Part shown: piece by piece, positions 1 through 5,742 of the stretch
Layout: the number at the start of each line of letters is the position of its first letter
How positions within the stretch are numbered: position 1 is the stretch's first letter
Assembly (NCBI GenBank): GCA_025450095.1
Contig: JANWID010000058.1
Span: forward strand, 1 to 14,063
Length of the DNA stretch: 14,063 nt
From: Bacteroidia bacterium
GTDB taxonomy: Bacteria > Bacteroidota > Bacteroidia > AKYH767-A > OLB10
Reading direction: 5' to 3'
The notes under the pieces: generated by a model
Told to the model about the DNA's origin: nothing
Database searches by the model: none
Seen by the model: the letters and a program-made list of their open reading frames with translations, nothing else
Program-made: the position numbers and the translations under genes

Positions 1-455
1 AGCAATGCACCGTAAGCAAGTTTTGAAGCGTTAAATGGGACATCTAAAACAATTTCGTATTTCTTCCATTCAGTAGTTCCTTTAATTGGTCTATCAGACA
101 TATTGTCAAATGAAAGATACATTTTTGAATTTGCCTGGTCAACTCTAAACCAAAGCCCGGCTGTTTCTTTTACATCTTTTGATTTCACAAATCCAGTCAT
201 ACGAACTCTTTGTCCGAGATATTTCTGAGGTGAACTGGTTTGCATTAACGTTCCGAAACCGTCAATCATTTTATCAATGGATTTAATGGTAGCTATGTCC
301 TTACCATCCTGACCAGCACCTTTGTCAAGACCCATATCATAGCTTTCTGGTTTGCTGCCCGCTTTGAACCAGCCTATCGGTAAGTCAAAGGAGAAAAGTG
401 TTACTGTAATTGCAATTAGCAACAGGCTTGTCAGAATTCCTTTTGTTGTTGACAT
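1..455 (-). CDS. Secreted or membrane-anchored protein, 3' end outside window
   Basis: The minus strand reads open from ATG at 455 to the window edge (151 codons, no stop), so the C-terminus is missing. The N-terminus has a hydrophobic signal or anchor (about residues 5-24, ending near FSFDLPIGWF). A polar region with SYDMGLDKGAGQDGKDIATI follows, then a part with KSIDKMIDGFGTLMQ and GLWFRVDQANSKMYLSFDN. I recall similar sequences as a beta-sandwich-like domain in Bacteroidetes proteins, some annotated as transcriptional regulators, but I cannot name the family securely. It is the last visible unit of the left array. Repeat copy 1 lies upstream and its loop holds a TAnnTTTG box facing this gene. 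Function unknown. Confidence 0.8.
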   Translation of the reverse strand, partial: MSTTKGILTSLLLIAITVTLFSFDLPIGWFKAGSKPESYDMGLDKGAGQDGKDIATIKSIDKMIDGFGTLMQTSSPQKYLGQRVRMTGFVKSKDVKETAGLWFRVDQANSKMYLSFDNMSDRPIKGTTEWKKYEIVLDVPFNASKLAYGAL

Positions 456-518
456 TGTTATTTTATTTTTTGTTGTTACTTTCAAGTTTCCACTACTGTT
501 TAATCGGAGCGAAATAAT

Positions 519-616
519 TGCGCATAACGCTCGGAGCATTGCCGCAGCGCTTTTTTACCAAATATAAAAATAAAAAGAGAAAAAAAGTGTTGTGGCAATG
601 CGAGTGTTAGCGGCAG
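519..616 (-). repeat. attC-like palindrome, copy 1
   Basis: Core from AAC (526-528) to GTT (606-608). The arms gcattgccgcagcgc and gtgttgtggcaatgc pair, with G-T wobbles. The left arm has three extra bases (gga, 533-535) that bulge out. Relative to copies 2 and 3 a T-A pair is C-G here (gcatt/aatgc against gtatt/aatac), a covariation supporting selection on the stem. The loop carries caaatata (559-566), which on the minus strand is TATATTTG, a Bacteroidetes-type -7 box upstream of the gene at 455. Outer arms: tgcgcataac on the left, gttagcggca on the right. Confidence 0.8.
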
Positions 617-1155
617 TTTCTCTTCAATATTTCAATTTCATCAATATTTTTAGAGACGAAAATGAATCTATCGCCATCCAAAATTACATTCTGTGGATTT
701 ATTCTTGACATTTCATCCCAAAATTGTTCTAGTAGTTGTTCAAGATGTTCAATTTGTTTTCTGATGCCTATTTTATCCCATGACGGGTCTGCTGTAACAA
801 GATCTTCTCGTCGACTAGTTAGTGTGAAACTTCCATAGTTAACGAAGCCGGTCATACCCGAGAATTCCGTTTGTGTGTTAAATAAGCACCATTGATCATA
901 TTGTTCAGTGGGCAAATTTTCTATTAATGAGTTTGTGAGCTTTGGTGAGTAAGCAATGTTATCTTTTTCATGCCATCCTAAAGCTTTTTCCTCGCTTACT
1001 AAATTAAGAAGTCCGCTGTCAAAACATACAATGGCTAAGTATTTATTCTTCAAAATACTTGAGCAATTATTTATTAAATGATACAAACTGAAACTATTTA
1101 TTGGAAATTCAATCCAGAAAAAGTTTCCATTTTGTCCTGTTTTGTATTGTGTCAT
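607..1155 (-). CDS. Hypothetical cytoplasmic cassette protein, 182 aa
   Basis: No family recognised. The start MTQYKTGQ has no signal peptide or membrane segment. The body is mixed, with FFWIEFPINSFSLYHLI near the start, LVSEEKALGWHEKDNIAYS in the middle, and a charged helical stretch (about residues 128-150, IGIRKQIEHLEQLLEQFWDE) before DGDRFIFVSKNIDEIEILK. It could be an immunity-type or other small globular protein, but nothing shows this directly. ATG at 1155 lies 15 bases inside the unit start, giving a very short leader, and the TAA at 607-609 overlaps the repeat core. This tight packing between two recombination-like sites is typical of a single-gene integron cassette. Expression could come from the -7 box in copy 2 (1201-1208). 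Confidence 0.85.
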   Translation of the reverse strand: MTQYKTGQNGNFFWIEFPINSFSLYHLINNCSSILKNKYLAIVCFDSGLLNLVSEEKALGWHEKDNIAYSPKLTNSLIENLPTEQYDQWCLFNTQTEFSGMTGFVNYGSFTLTSRREDLVTADPSWDKIGIRKQIEHLEQLLEQFWDEMSRINPQNVILDGDRFIFVSKNIDEIEILKRNCR

Positions 1156-1160
1156 CTAAG

Positions 1161-1256
1161 TTGCCGCTAACGTCCGGAGTATTGCCGCAGCACTTTTTGC
1201 CAAAGATAAAAATTAAAAGAGGAAAAGTGTTGTGGCAATACGAGTGTTGTATGCCG
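1161..1256 (-). repeat. attC-like palindrome, copy 2
   Basis: Core from AAC (1169-1171) to GTT (1246-1248), 80 bp. Arms gtattgccgcagcac and gtgttgtggcaatac form a nearly perfect stem. Three extra bases (gga) sit in the left arm. The loop has caaagata (1201-1208), i.e. TATCTTTG on the minus strand, facing the gene that starts at 1155. The outer left arm (tgccgctaac) matches the start of the 607-1155 unit. The outer right arm (gttgtatgcc) belongs to the next unit. Confidence 0.85.
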
Positions 1257-1258
1257 TT

Positions 1259-2188
1259 TTACTGAACCATTAGCTTCCCACTCTTAAGGATTGCCTGATC
1301 TTTTTTTACTATATATAAGTAAATTCCGCCTGTAAGGTGGTTTCTGTTTAGCATAGTAGATTGTGAAGTTATCTTCTGCCGATATACTTGTTGCCCAAAA
1401 GAATTAAAAATTATTAATTCTGAATTTATATAATTAATACTTAATTCTAGAATAGTTTTAGAATAAAAGGGGTTTGGGGAAAAGGATAAATAGGAATGTG
1501 AGGGAATTTCATTAGTAGTTAAAGTAAGTGCGCAAGCTTGAACACAAAAATTATTGTACAGAATAACATTGTCCTGACGAAAACACTGAAGGTAACTTCC
1601 CGACTCAAAACTTGCTTGATCAATAAATCTAAATAAGCCATATTCCAAGCCAATTCCTTCGATTATAAACGTATCCCCAAAACCTGGAATTGAGAGAATA
1701 ATTTTTTTACGATAATTATTGCCGTCAAAGAATGAATCGATAGCAGATACAGTAATATTATTACTATAATGGTTGCATGATGGTGGAATTGTATCGCCAA
1801 TATTCAGATTGAAATCATATAGTAATGTATCTCCATTTAGACCATATCAATAAACTCTTTTTGCTGATGTATCATTTCGTAAATATGCAAAGTAACCAGT
1901 CTCAAGATATAAATTGCTTATAGGACTGCAATACAAAAAACTACCTAATGGAATTGTATCCTCTTGAGCTCGCATCATTATTTTTTTATAGTCATAAGAG
2001 CCAATAATAGTATCTCCTTCGATGGAAAATTGGCGCCAGCGATGGATAATATTAAATGTGAAACAACCGGAACAGGCAGTTTCTTCTGTCCATATCGCAT
2101 TGCTATCAGGAAAAGGGTGATAAATATTTGTCTGCCCGGAAATTGAAAACGAAATTGAAAGAAATAATAACGAAAAATAAAATTTCAT
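1259..2188 (-). pseudogene. T9SS-secreted protein interrupted by an in-frame TGA
   Basis: One frame runs from ATG at 2188 to TAA at 1259-1261, about 309 codons, with a single TGA at 1847-1849. The first half has a signal peptide (MKFYFSLLFLSISFSISGQ) and the mature start TNIYHPFPDSNAIW. The second half resumes at once with YGLNGDTLLYDFNLNIGDTI, a cysteine-containing middle (PPSCNHYSNNITV, then IIEGIGLEYGL) and a type IX sorting domain (FSPNPFYSKTILEL to GGIYLYIV and GKLMVQ). The protein at 9660-10514 has the same order (QTSVYHPFP, LYDFNKTVGDTI, IEGIG, NPF..TTLEI, GIYFYQI), so this was one gene. A TGG-to-TGA change would explain the stop. An ATG at 2278 in frame would lengthen the N-terminus into copy 3, but the signal peptide argues for 2188. 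Confidence 0.85.
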
Positions 2189-2236
2189 GGTAAGATGTTT
2201 AAAGCAGTTTTGCAGTATACTACAGAGCGAAAAAAT

Positions 2237-2330
2237 GGCATACAACGTCCGGAGTATTGCCGCAGCACTTTTTACCAAAGATAAAAATTAAAAGAGAAAA
2301 AGTGTTGTGGCAATACGGATGTTAACTGCC
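2237..2330 (-). repeat. attC-like palindrome, copy 3 (best preserved)
   Basis: Core from AAC (2244-2246) to GTT (2321-2323), 80 bp. The stem 2254-2273 pairs with 2297-2316 over 20 bp with only two G-T wobbles. The outer stem aacgtcc/ggatgtt is interrupted by three unpaired bases gga (2251-2253). The 23-base loop contains caaagata (2276-2283), a minus-strand TATCTTTG upstream of the T9SS gene starting at 2188. The right outer arm gttaactgcc pairs with ggcagttaac at 2967-2976, the far end of the next unit. Confidence 0.85.
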
Positions 2331-2331
2331 G

Positions 2332-2943
2332 TTACTTATGTTTTATTTCAATCTGTGAAATTAAGGAATCTAATTTTTCATATTCCCCAAAATGACCATA
2401 GGTATTAGGCGTCCAAGGAACTAAGATAAAAACTCTACGGCTTAATGTCAGATGCCCCACAATAGAATATTCTTTATTAAAAAAAATAAAAGCTGCATAC
2501 TCGTCAACAAAAGGAATTGGATCATAAGGCCCACGATAATAATTTGCTGTATCATTTATTAAAGTTAAAACGTCTGAAATTTCAGATTGACTCAGTTTAG
2601 TGGGTGGAAATATAACACGAGATGAAAGTTTTGCATTTTGATCAATAATATATTGTGAGTCTTTATCTAATATATTTCTGTGACCTTTATATTTAAAAAG
2701 AACAACATTTTCAACTTTTGACGCTGGGAATTGATATTTATTTTCTTTCCAAAAAGCTTTCCGGTATATTGTTTTATCGCTATCACTTCTTGATTGTGGA
2801 TTAATTATCCCAAAAAGAGAATCTGGTAAATAATTAATATCCAGTTTTAAATTTGAATAGAAATGCTTTTTGCAAATGTTGACTTCTTTTTCTTTACTGC
2901 CTGCACTTAAAATTGCAAATAATATAATCAGTATTATATTCAT
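2332..2943 (-). CDS. Secreted hypothetical cassette protein, 203 aa
   Basis: No family recognised. The first 15 residues (MNIILIILFAILSAG) form a signal peptide or lipoprotein-like leader without a clear lipobox cysteine, so the protein probably leaves the cytoplasm. The rest is polar: SDSLFGIINPQSRSDSDKT-like segments, VENVVLFKYKGHRNIL, ISDVLTLINDTANYYRG and a hydrophobic strand near DEYAAFIFFNKEYSIVGHL. The TAA at 2332-2334 touches the outer arm of copy 3, and the ATG lies 33 bases inside the unit start at 2975. It is the first unit of the left array in reading direction. A TATCTTTG box at 3024-3031 (minus) lies about 80 bases upstream of the ATG. Confidence 0.8.
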   Translation of the reverse strand: MNIILIILFAILSAGSKEKEVNICKKHFYSNLKLDINYLPDSLFGIINPQSRSDSDKTIYRKAFWKENKYQFPASKVENVVLFKYKGHRNILDKDSQYIIDQNAKLSSRVIFPPTKLSQSEISDVLTLINDTANYYRGPYDPIPFVDEYAAFIFFNKEYSIVGHLTLSRRVFILVPWTPNTYGHFGEYEKLDSLISQIEIKHK

Positions 2944-2962
2944 TGTTAGCAGTGGCTTTGTT

Positions 2963-2976
2963 TAATGGCAGTTAAC
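2963..2976. other. Orphan cassette end; left junction of the 6.6-kb segment
   Basis: taatggcagttaac is the reverse complement, with one mismatch, of gttaactgccgtta at 2321-2334, so it is the upstream end of the 2332-2943 unit. In the other units this end runs straight into cgtccggag and the palindrome. Here it is followed by atttgattg and unrelated DNA. The change happens at AA|C, the position where an integron integrase exchanges strands. Confidence 0.7.
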
Positions 2977-3023
2977 ATTTGATTGTCTGCATGTCATGTT
3001 CGAATAACTTGCATTAATCATTT

Positions 3024-3031
3024 CAAAGATA
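3024..3031 (-). promoter_or_regulatory. Possible Bacteroidetes -7 box ahead of the first cassette
   Basis: On the minus strand the sequence reads TATCTTTG, matching TAnnTTTG. It is the same octamer found in the loops of the palindromes and lies about 80 bases upstream of the ATG at 2943. No clear TTTG -33 element is visible at the right distance. Confidence 0.35.
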
Positions 3032-3180
3032 GTAGAATTAGTGCATTTTTTTGAGTTGCCGGAGAAATTACTGCATTGCGGAACAGTGGAGGGTTATGGA
3101 AGTTTGTGGAAGAGGCTGTGGATGTTCCAATATGCTTTTTCTAACATATGGTTCGGAAATCATTTTGAAAAGAATCCTAG

Positions 3181-3342
3181 TAATCACTCAAATCAAATAA
3201 AACATAGTTCAGACAATTGTTGGGTACACGGATAGAGCAGGTGAGGCTCCCGCCTGTCGAACTGCAAGGCAGCAAGAATTTGTTCGGACCAATAAAATAA
3301 TATCCATCATCCTAATCACAAAAATCATAGTTAAGACAATTG
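3181..3342 (+). repeat. Imperfect direct repeat pair upstream of the operon
   Basis: catagttcagacaattg (3203-3219) and catagttaagacaattg (3326-3342) differ at one base, and each is preceded by taatcac (3181-3187 and 3313-3319) at slightly different spacing. The 106 bases between them include a short hairpin (ctgcaaggcag). They could be binding sites of a regulator or traces of a small insertion. No known element recognised. Confidence 0.4.
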
Positions 3343-3347
3343 GCCCG

Positions 3348-3695
3348 ATGAAGTCTATTGTAAAGAAATTTACTTCCATCGTTGAAAGTGATAACTTGCA
3401 GGAAGACTTCGCCGAGTGGAGCTTTTCTTATGCAATCAGACTACTGTCGAGCGGGATGACTTCGCCGGGCAAAAATGTTTTTATAGTGGCTTCAGCCTGG
3501 CAAATGCATCGATTTTCAAAATTCAATTATTTCCTCATTGAAGTGTTTACCATTTTGCATATATTGCAAAAGAGAATAATTGTTTTGCAATTATCAATTT
3601 GGAATCTGCATTTACATAGAAATATATTTGTGTTATTGAATATGACTTTAATACAGAGATACCAATCAACGCTGAATTATCATCGAAATGTGTAA
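3348..3695 (+). CDS. Doubtful small ORF, 115 aa
   Basis: The frame starts MKSIVKKFTSIVESDN and ends RNV just before the desaturase frame. The first ~60 residues look protein-like (DFAEWSFSYAIRLLSSGMTSPGKN), but I recognise no family. The second half is rich in F, I, L and H and overlaps a different frame (3620 onward) that clearly continues into the desaturase, so at least the 3' part is unlikely to be genuine. It may be a remnant of a gene broken when the segment was inserted, or the remains of the desaturase N-terminus in a shifted frame. Confidence 0.25.
   Translation: MKSIVKKFTSIVESDNLQEDFAEWSFSYAIRLLSSGMTSPGKNVFIVASAWQMHRFSKFNYFLIEVFTILHILQKRIIVLQLSIWNLHLHRNIFVLLNMTLIQRYQSTLNYHRNV
3598..3630 (+). 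promoter_or_regulatory. Bacteroidetes-type promoter, TTTG-N21-TATATTTG
   Basis: TTTG at 3598-3601 and TATATTTG at 3623-3630 are separated by 21 bases, within the 19-21 spacing described for Bacteroides sigma factor promoters. Transcription would start near 3637 and cover the plus-strand operon. It lies inside the upstream extension of the desaturase frame. If real, it implies that the protein now made starts downstream, for example at 3824. Confidence 0.4.
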
Positions 3696-3823
3696 AGTTA
3701 GGAATCCGACGGGATAAGGATCTACCTCTTCTGGCTTTTGGAATTAAAGCGTATGCCATTTTACTTTCTGCCATCGGCATCTTTTATTTCCCTGAATACT
3801 TATTTCTGATAAGCATATTTCAT
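3620..3823 (+). other. N-terminal part of the desaturase frame without a start codon
   Basis: The frame of the desaturase stays open upstream of its first ATG to a TAG at 3617-3619. The translation is protein-like and membrane-like: IEYDFNTEIPINAEL, then LGIRRDKDLPLLAFGIKAYA, then ILLSAIGIFYFPEYLFLISIFH leading into the ATG at 3824. Membrane desaturases normally have a transmembrane hairpin before the first histidine box, and without this part the box would be only 16 residues from the start. No in-frame ATG, GTG or TTG is present between 3620 and 3823. Either the true start was lost (nonsense or frameshift change) or the assembly has an error here. Confidence 0.55.
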
Positions 3824-4729
3824 ATGATTTTATATGCCAGGTTTATTGGCAGGCTGATAACGATGTTTCATGATATAAATCATCAGCCATTGTTCCGAAA
3901 TCGTAAACTTAATGTGGTGTTTCGTGAGGTGCTGGGATTATTATATGGCTTTACGCCTTTTACATATTTCTCGCACCATATTATGATTCACCATCCCGAA
4001 AGCAATGCATACAATGATATCAGTTCCACATTAGCTTTTAACAGGGATTCTGTAAAGGACTTTTTAAGATATTATTTCCGGTTCTTTCTGAGTTTATTCG
4101 CATTAAGAAATTACTTATTGAAAAGCCCCAACATAAAGAAAAGAAATGCCGGCAATAATGCATTTACCGGGGAGGTGATATATATTTTATTGATGTTTGG
4201 CTTTTTTTATCTCAACCCGCTTGAATCAATGGTCCTGGTTATTATTCCATTTTTCGTTACTCGAAGTCTATTGATTATAGGTAACTGGGGTGAACATGCA
4301 TTTATAGATCCGGATGATGAGAACAATTTATACAGAAACAGCACGAACATTCTTGGAAGATATAATAAAAGCACATTCAACGTTGGATATCATATCGGAC
4401 ACCATTTGCATCCACACTTACATTATTCGGAATTGCCGATCGAGTTCAATCATCACATCGAAAAATACGGGAAGGAAGATATTATGATATTTAATGATCT
4501 GCATTATCCTCACATTTGGTATTACCTGATGAAAAAGAATTACAGAAAGCTTGCTTCATGTTATGTCAAATTACCTCATGCTCCTGTCCGGACCGAGACG
4601 GAGCTGATCAATACAATGAAGCGTCGGACCAGGGCTATCGAACTAGATAAATCCCATACGGATTTCAATAAATCGTATCAGCAAAAAAGGAAAAGTTCAA
4701 TTCCGGTAACTACAATTCATCATAACTAA
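3824..4729 (+). CDS. Membrane di-iron fatty acid desaturase/hydroxylase-like protein
   Basis: An integral membrane oxygenase that would use a histidine-bound di-iron centre and O2 to desaturate or hydroxylate a lipid-like substrate. Histidine boxes: HDINH (residues 16-20), HHIMIHH (51-57), GEHAF (H158) and GYHIGHHLHPHLH (H190, H193, H194 and further histidines). Hydrophobic spans at about 34-50, 84-97, 119-140 and 141-155 suit a desaturase fold, and the charged C-terminus is cytosolic. At 301 residues it is short at the N-terminus: the frame continues upstream without a start codon, so 3824 is only the first available ATG. It is followed after 11 bases by the AurF-like gene, probably co-transcribed. 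Substrate unknown. Alkane, fatty acyl or carotenoid-type hydroxylases are alternatives. Confidence 0.75.
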   Translation: MILYARFIGRLITMFHDINHQPLFRNRKLNVVFREVLGLLYGFTPFTYFSHHIMIHHPESNAYNDISSTLAFNRDSVKDFLRYYFRFFLSLFALRNYLLKSPNIKKRNAGNNAFTGEVIYILLMFGFFYLNPLESMVLVIIPFFVTRSLLIIGNWGEHAFIDPDDENNLYRNSTNILGRYNKSTFNVGYHIGHHLHPHLHYSELPIEFNHHIEKYGKEDIMIFNDLHYPHIWYYLMKKNYRKLASCYVKLPHAPVRTETELINTMKRRTRAIELDKSHTDFNKSYQQKRKSSIPVTTIHHN

Positions 4730-4740
4730 TCATTAAGGAA

Positions 4741-5634
4741 ATGAATAATCAAAAACTGGAAATATTTTCTAAATGGTATGAGAACTCATCAGTAAGAATT
4801 TCGCCCAGGCGGGTTCTGCATGATGAACCCTTAAATCACTTTTTTAGTCCTGCTGTTGCACCGATTTTATCACATACATTAATTCAATCGCTGCAGAACA
4901 GCTCCATACTTGAAATTGAAATACAATTGCTTTACAAGTATTTAAAATTTACGGAATATCTGGAAACCCGGATGGTGAATAAAGTAATTGTTTCGATTTC
5001 GAATGACACGGATGGGCTTGATTTCCCTGAGGAACTGCGCAAGCAGGCATATAAGATTTACTGCGATGAAGCATACCATGCACTCCAAGCTTCTGATATG
5101 TGCGAACAGGTCAGAAGTGTAACAGGTGTGACTGCTATTCCTATGATGATAGAACTTGAACGAGAGCTTGACTATCTGAAAAGCGGGTATCCAGTTGCGA
5201 TAAGAAATTACTTTGATCTCCTCTTCGTGGCAGTGTCAGAAAACCTGGTAAGTAATGAATTGAATGGTTGTATGAAAGATCATTCAATTCATACGGAAAT
5301 AATAAACCTGATTAGAGACCATGCAAGGGACGAAGTAGCTCATGCAATATTTTTCCGTCATGTGCTGGTGCATATTTCCAAAAAATTGGGACGTGAATCA
5401 TTCCGACTTTTTGTAGAAAGTCTTAATTCACTTCTGTGGGCATACCTGATACCCGATCGTCACAACCTGGAATTAATACTTCAAAAGCATCTTGGCGATG
5501 AACAATGTCAGCGTTTGCTGGATGAATGGTTGAGCAATGAGAATTGTCAAAAAATTGTTGATAGATGCTCCACGGATTTCAGGAAAGTGGTTTTGGAAAT
5601 TTTTGAATCGGCTGATTATACCATTCCTATTTGA
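4741..5634 (+). CDS. AurF-like di-iron N-oxygenase
   Basis: This matches the p-aminobenzoate N-oxygenase (AurF/CmlI) family, soluble four-helix-bundle enzymes that oxidise an aryl amine toward hydroxylamine or nitro groups. All seven expected iron ligands are visible: E75, E110 and H113 (EAYH), E167 (SENL), and H194, E198, H201 (HARDEVAH). The spacing between the first two glutamates (35) and between E167 and H194 (27) equals that in AurF. At 297 residues it is slightly shorter than AurF (about 336). AAGGA lies directly before the ATG. The C-terminus, IFES..YTIPI, ends in the same five residues as the asparagine-synthetase-like protein of this operon. The actual substrate is unknown and some family members act on other positions. 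Confidence 0.85.
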   Translation: MNNQKLEIFSKWYENSSVRISPRRVLHDEPLNHFFSPAVAPILSHTLIQSLQNSSILEIEIQLLYKYLKFTEYLETRMVNKVIVSISNDTDGLDFPEELRKQAYKIYCDEAYHALQASDMCEQVRSVTGVTAIPMMIELERELDYLKSGYPVAIRNYFDLLFVAVSENLVSNELNGCMKDHSIHTEIINLIRDHARDEVAHAIFFRHVLVHISKKLGRESFRLFVESLNSLLWAYLIPDRHNLELILQKHLGDEQCQRLLDEWLSNENCQKIVDRCSTDFRKVVLEIFESADYTIPI

Positions 5635-5690
5635 AAATTGGAGACGGAAATGATATATCCAGAAGGGTCTTGTTACAATTATTTCGGAAA
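5617..5690 (+). repeat. YTIPI/YPEG direct repeat, copy A
   Basis: From tataccattcctattt across the stop codon to acaattatttcgga, this segment resembles 8771-8843 at roughly three quarters of positions, with the same 33-base distance from its first base to a following ATG. Weak inverted complementarity (tataccatt with aatgatata) could fold the stop codon and the next ATG into a hairpin. Confidence 0.65.
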
Positions 5691-5742
5691 ATCGAATAAG
5701 ACAGGTGTAAATAACAGGTATGAGATTGCTCCCATTTCTTAA
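5650..5742 (+). CDS. Tiny ORF starting MIYPEG, 30 aa
   Basis: ATG at 5650 follows ggagacgga, a possible ribosome binding site, and the frame runs to TAA at 5740-5742, overlapping the sulfotransferase start at 5720. The peptide is MIYPEGSCYNYFGKSN then KTGVNNRYEIAPIS. The second tiny ORF at 8804 starts MVYPEG. The codons differ at synonymous or conservative positions (cca/ccc, ata/gta), which hints at selection on the peptide. It may be a translated leader that couples translation to the next gene, a small peptide product, or a relic. No family recognised. Confidence 0.4.
   Translation: MIYPEGSCYNYFGKSNKTGVNNRYEIAPIS

Larger units (their letters stand above)
1..2976 (-). mobile_element. Integron-like cassette array, left part (no integrase in view)
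   Basis: Four minus-strand units, each a gene followed by an ~80-bp palindrome. Unit ends are self-complementary: gttagcggca (606-615) with tgccgctaac (1162-1171); gttgtatgccgtttt (1246-1260) with aaaatggcatacaac (2232-2246); gttaactgccgtta (2321-2334) with taatggcagttaac (2963-2976). In an integron cassette the two outer arms of attC come from the two ends of the same circular cassette, which predicts exactly this pattern. The stop codon at 607-609 overlaps the AAC/GTT core. The first unit in reading direction starts at 2975 and has no palindrome in front of it, as for a first cassette or an insertion junction. That these are IntI-type sites is inference. Confidence 0.65.
2977..3347. other. 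Gene-poor region between cassette junction and operon
   Basis: I see no convincing gene here. A plus-strand frame at 3041-3235 gives 64 residues (starting MHFFELPEKLLHC) with no recognisable features and is probably not a gene. The stretch holds a minus-strand TAnnTTTG box (3024-3031) and a pair of imperfect direct repeats (3181-3219 and 3313-3342). If the array followed a normal integron plan this is where attI and the integrase would be expected. No integrase is encoded. Confidence 0.5.

Noticed and set aside
1847..1849. TGA read as tryptophan (alternative genetic code)
   Set aside because: TGA is an ordinary stop for genes ending at 5634, 9528 and 12663, so a single nonsense change is simpler.
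3041..3235. 64-residue plus-strand ORF
   Set aside because: No recognisable motif, no ribosome site and an odd composition rich in W, H and N. Probably random.
2977..3347. An attI site with an adjacent integrase
   Set aside because: The position is right for attI, but no recombinase is encoded in the window and no integrase-binding repeats resembling the GTT core are evident.
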